Below are positions 6,231-6,760 of a DNA stretch of 6,760 nucleotides, one piece after another; position 1 is the first letter of the stretch; the number at the start of each line of letters is the position of its first letter. The position numbers were made by a program, and so were the translations under genes. Source of the stretch: Lachnospiraceae bacterium (GTDB lineage: Bacteria; Bacillota_A; Clostridia; Lachnospirales; Lachnospiraceae); assembly GCA_017390645.1 (NCBI GenBank), contig JAFPAZ010000276.1:1-6760 (forward strand), written 5' to 3'. The notes beneath the pieces are model-generated. The model saw only the letters and a list, made by a program, of their open reading frames with translations. It searched no databases and was not told the origin of the DNA.

Positions 6231-6760
6231 AAAACTCTCCATCCCTTCGTTTAATTTCATTTAAAATAATCTTTTTATATTCCTTTTTCAGTTCCTCTTC
6301 CTGATAACTGCTTAGGTCAAGCTGTGGATACTTCTCTTTATTCTGGCAATCTCTTAAGTCAACTTGTACATTTTTATCCTTTTCCTGACATTGACTGGAA
6401 ACAGACTGTAAATTTTTATCCTCACCCGAAGCTTCTGTATGTAAATCTTCTTTTTCTAATAAATGTTCGGTTACATAGTTAGCAGCACATTCTGCAAATA
6501 CCAGACTCTCTAACAAAGAATTAGATGCCAGGCGATTCGCTCCATGCACTCCATTGCAACTAGCCTCACCTACTGCCAACAGTCCTTCCACGCTGGTCTT
6601 ACTATCCAGGTCTACCTTTATTCCACCCATGTGATAATGTTGCACCGGTGTAATCGGAATCGGTTCTTTCGTCAAATCATAGCCCTCTTCCAAACAATGA
6701 TGATAAATATTCGGAAATCGCTGTTTTACCTCTTCTCCATCCAGATGAGTAAGGGATAAA
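6202..6760 (-). CDS. nadB: L-aspartate oxidase, C-terminal part (5' end outside window)
   Basis: Oxidises L-aspartate to iminoaspartate with FAD, feeding NadA to make quinolinate. The last 185 residues are visible and the frame continues past the right edge, so the true start is not here. Visible motifs are PITPVQHYHMGGIKVDL (the active-site His-bearing segment of the fumarate reductase/aspartate oxidase family), TSVEGLLAVGEASCNGVHG and ANRLASNSLLESLVFA, which closes the FAD-binding fold. About 80 residues follow, instead of the helical C-terminal domain seen in E. coli NadB: a hydrophilic linker containing three 14-residue repeats (6295-6420) and a final basic helix LKKEYKKIILNEIKRRDGEFYAKWC. 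The gene overlaps nadC, consistent with a nadABC order. Identity is firm. The short C-terminus is probably a lineage feature rather than damage, because the frame is intact and runs directly into the nadC overlap. Confidence 0.95.
   Translation of the reverse strand, partial: LSLTHLDGEEVKQRFPNIYHHCLEEGYDLTKEPIPITPVQHYHMGGIKVDLDSKTSVEGLLAVGEASCNGVHGANRLASNSLLESLVFAECAANYVTEHLLEKEDLHTEASGEDKNLQSVSSQCQEKDKNVQVDLRDCQNKEKYPQLDLSSYQEEELKKEYKKIILNEIKRRDGEFYAKWCNNEN
6295..6420 (-). repeat. three 42-bp in-frame repeats in the nadB linker
   Basis: The protein reads DKNLQSVSSQCQEK, DKNVQVDLRDCQNK and EKYPQLDLSSYQEE back to back, each 14 residues (6379-6420, 6337-6378, 6295-6336). The shared pattern is [DE]-K-x-x-Q-x-x-[SL]-x-x-[CY]-Q-x-[KE]. 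Copies 1 and 2 share DKN at the start and CQ near the end; copies 2 and 3 share the DL core. DNA identity is partial, so the duplication is not recent. It lies between the FAD domain and the last helix. Confidence 0.65.

Noticed and set aside
6544..6759. Plus-strand open frame of 71 codons opposite nadB
   Set aside because: Antisense to the strongly conserved FAD-domain segment of NadB.

Overview
All genes supported here lie on the minus strand of an AT-rich segment. Strong AGGAGG-type ribosome sites, an intrinsic terminator with a U-tract, an extended -10 promoter and the protein families point to a Firmicute, most likely a clostridial gut anaerobe of the Lachnospiraceae type. That placement is inference from style and gene content. 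No rRNA, tRNA, CRISPR array or insertion sequence was seen.

In transcription order (right to left), the window opens inside nadB (L-aspartate oxidase, 3' part only). It overlaps nadC (quinolinate phosphoribosyltransferase), forming the end of a de novo NAD operon whose nadA would be off the window. About 130 bases of structured, non-coding 3' sequence follow, including a nested imperfect palindrome, and then a clear intrinsic terminator. The terminator's U-tract runs straight into an extended -10 promoter for the next unit.

That unit encodes two membrane proteins. The first (258 aa) has two membrane helices and a long cytosolic coiled coil, and starts with TTG. The second (567 aa) has one membrane anchor, then a solute-binding-protein-like domain fused to a von Willebrand factor A domain with a complete metal site. 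The pair looks like a trans-envelope assembly of unknown role and is the least understood part of the window.

Next comes leuA, a long-form 2-isopropylmalate synthase for leucine biosynthesis, 64 bases behind the VWA gene with no visible promoter, leader peptide or T-box of its own. After a stem-loop abutting the leuA stop, a gene cut by the window edge starts. It encodes a protein with a degenerate N-terminal J-domain (NPE instead of HPD). An open frame ending in an ATGA overlap with its start may be the tail of a lost gene.

The most noteworthy observations are a three-fold 14-residue repeat in the NadB C-terminal linker, which replaces the usual helical domain; the coiled-coil plus SBP-VWA gene pair; the degenerate J-domain gene near it; and the palindromic element in the nadC 3' region.
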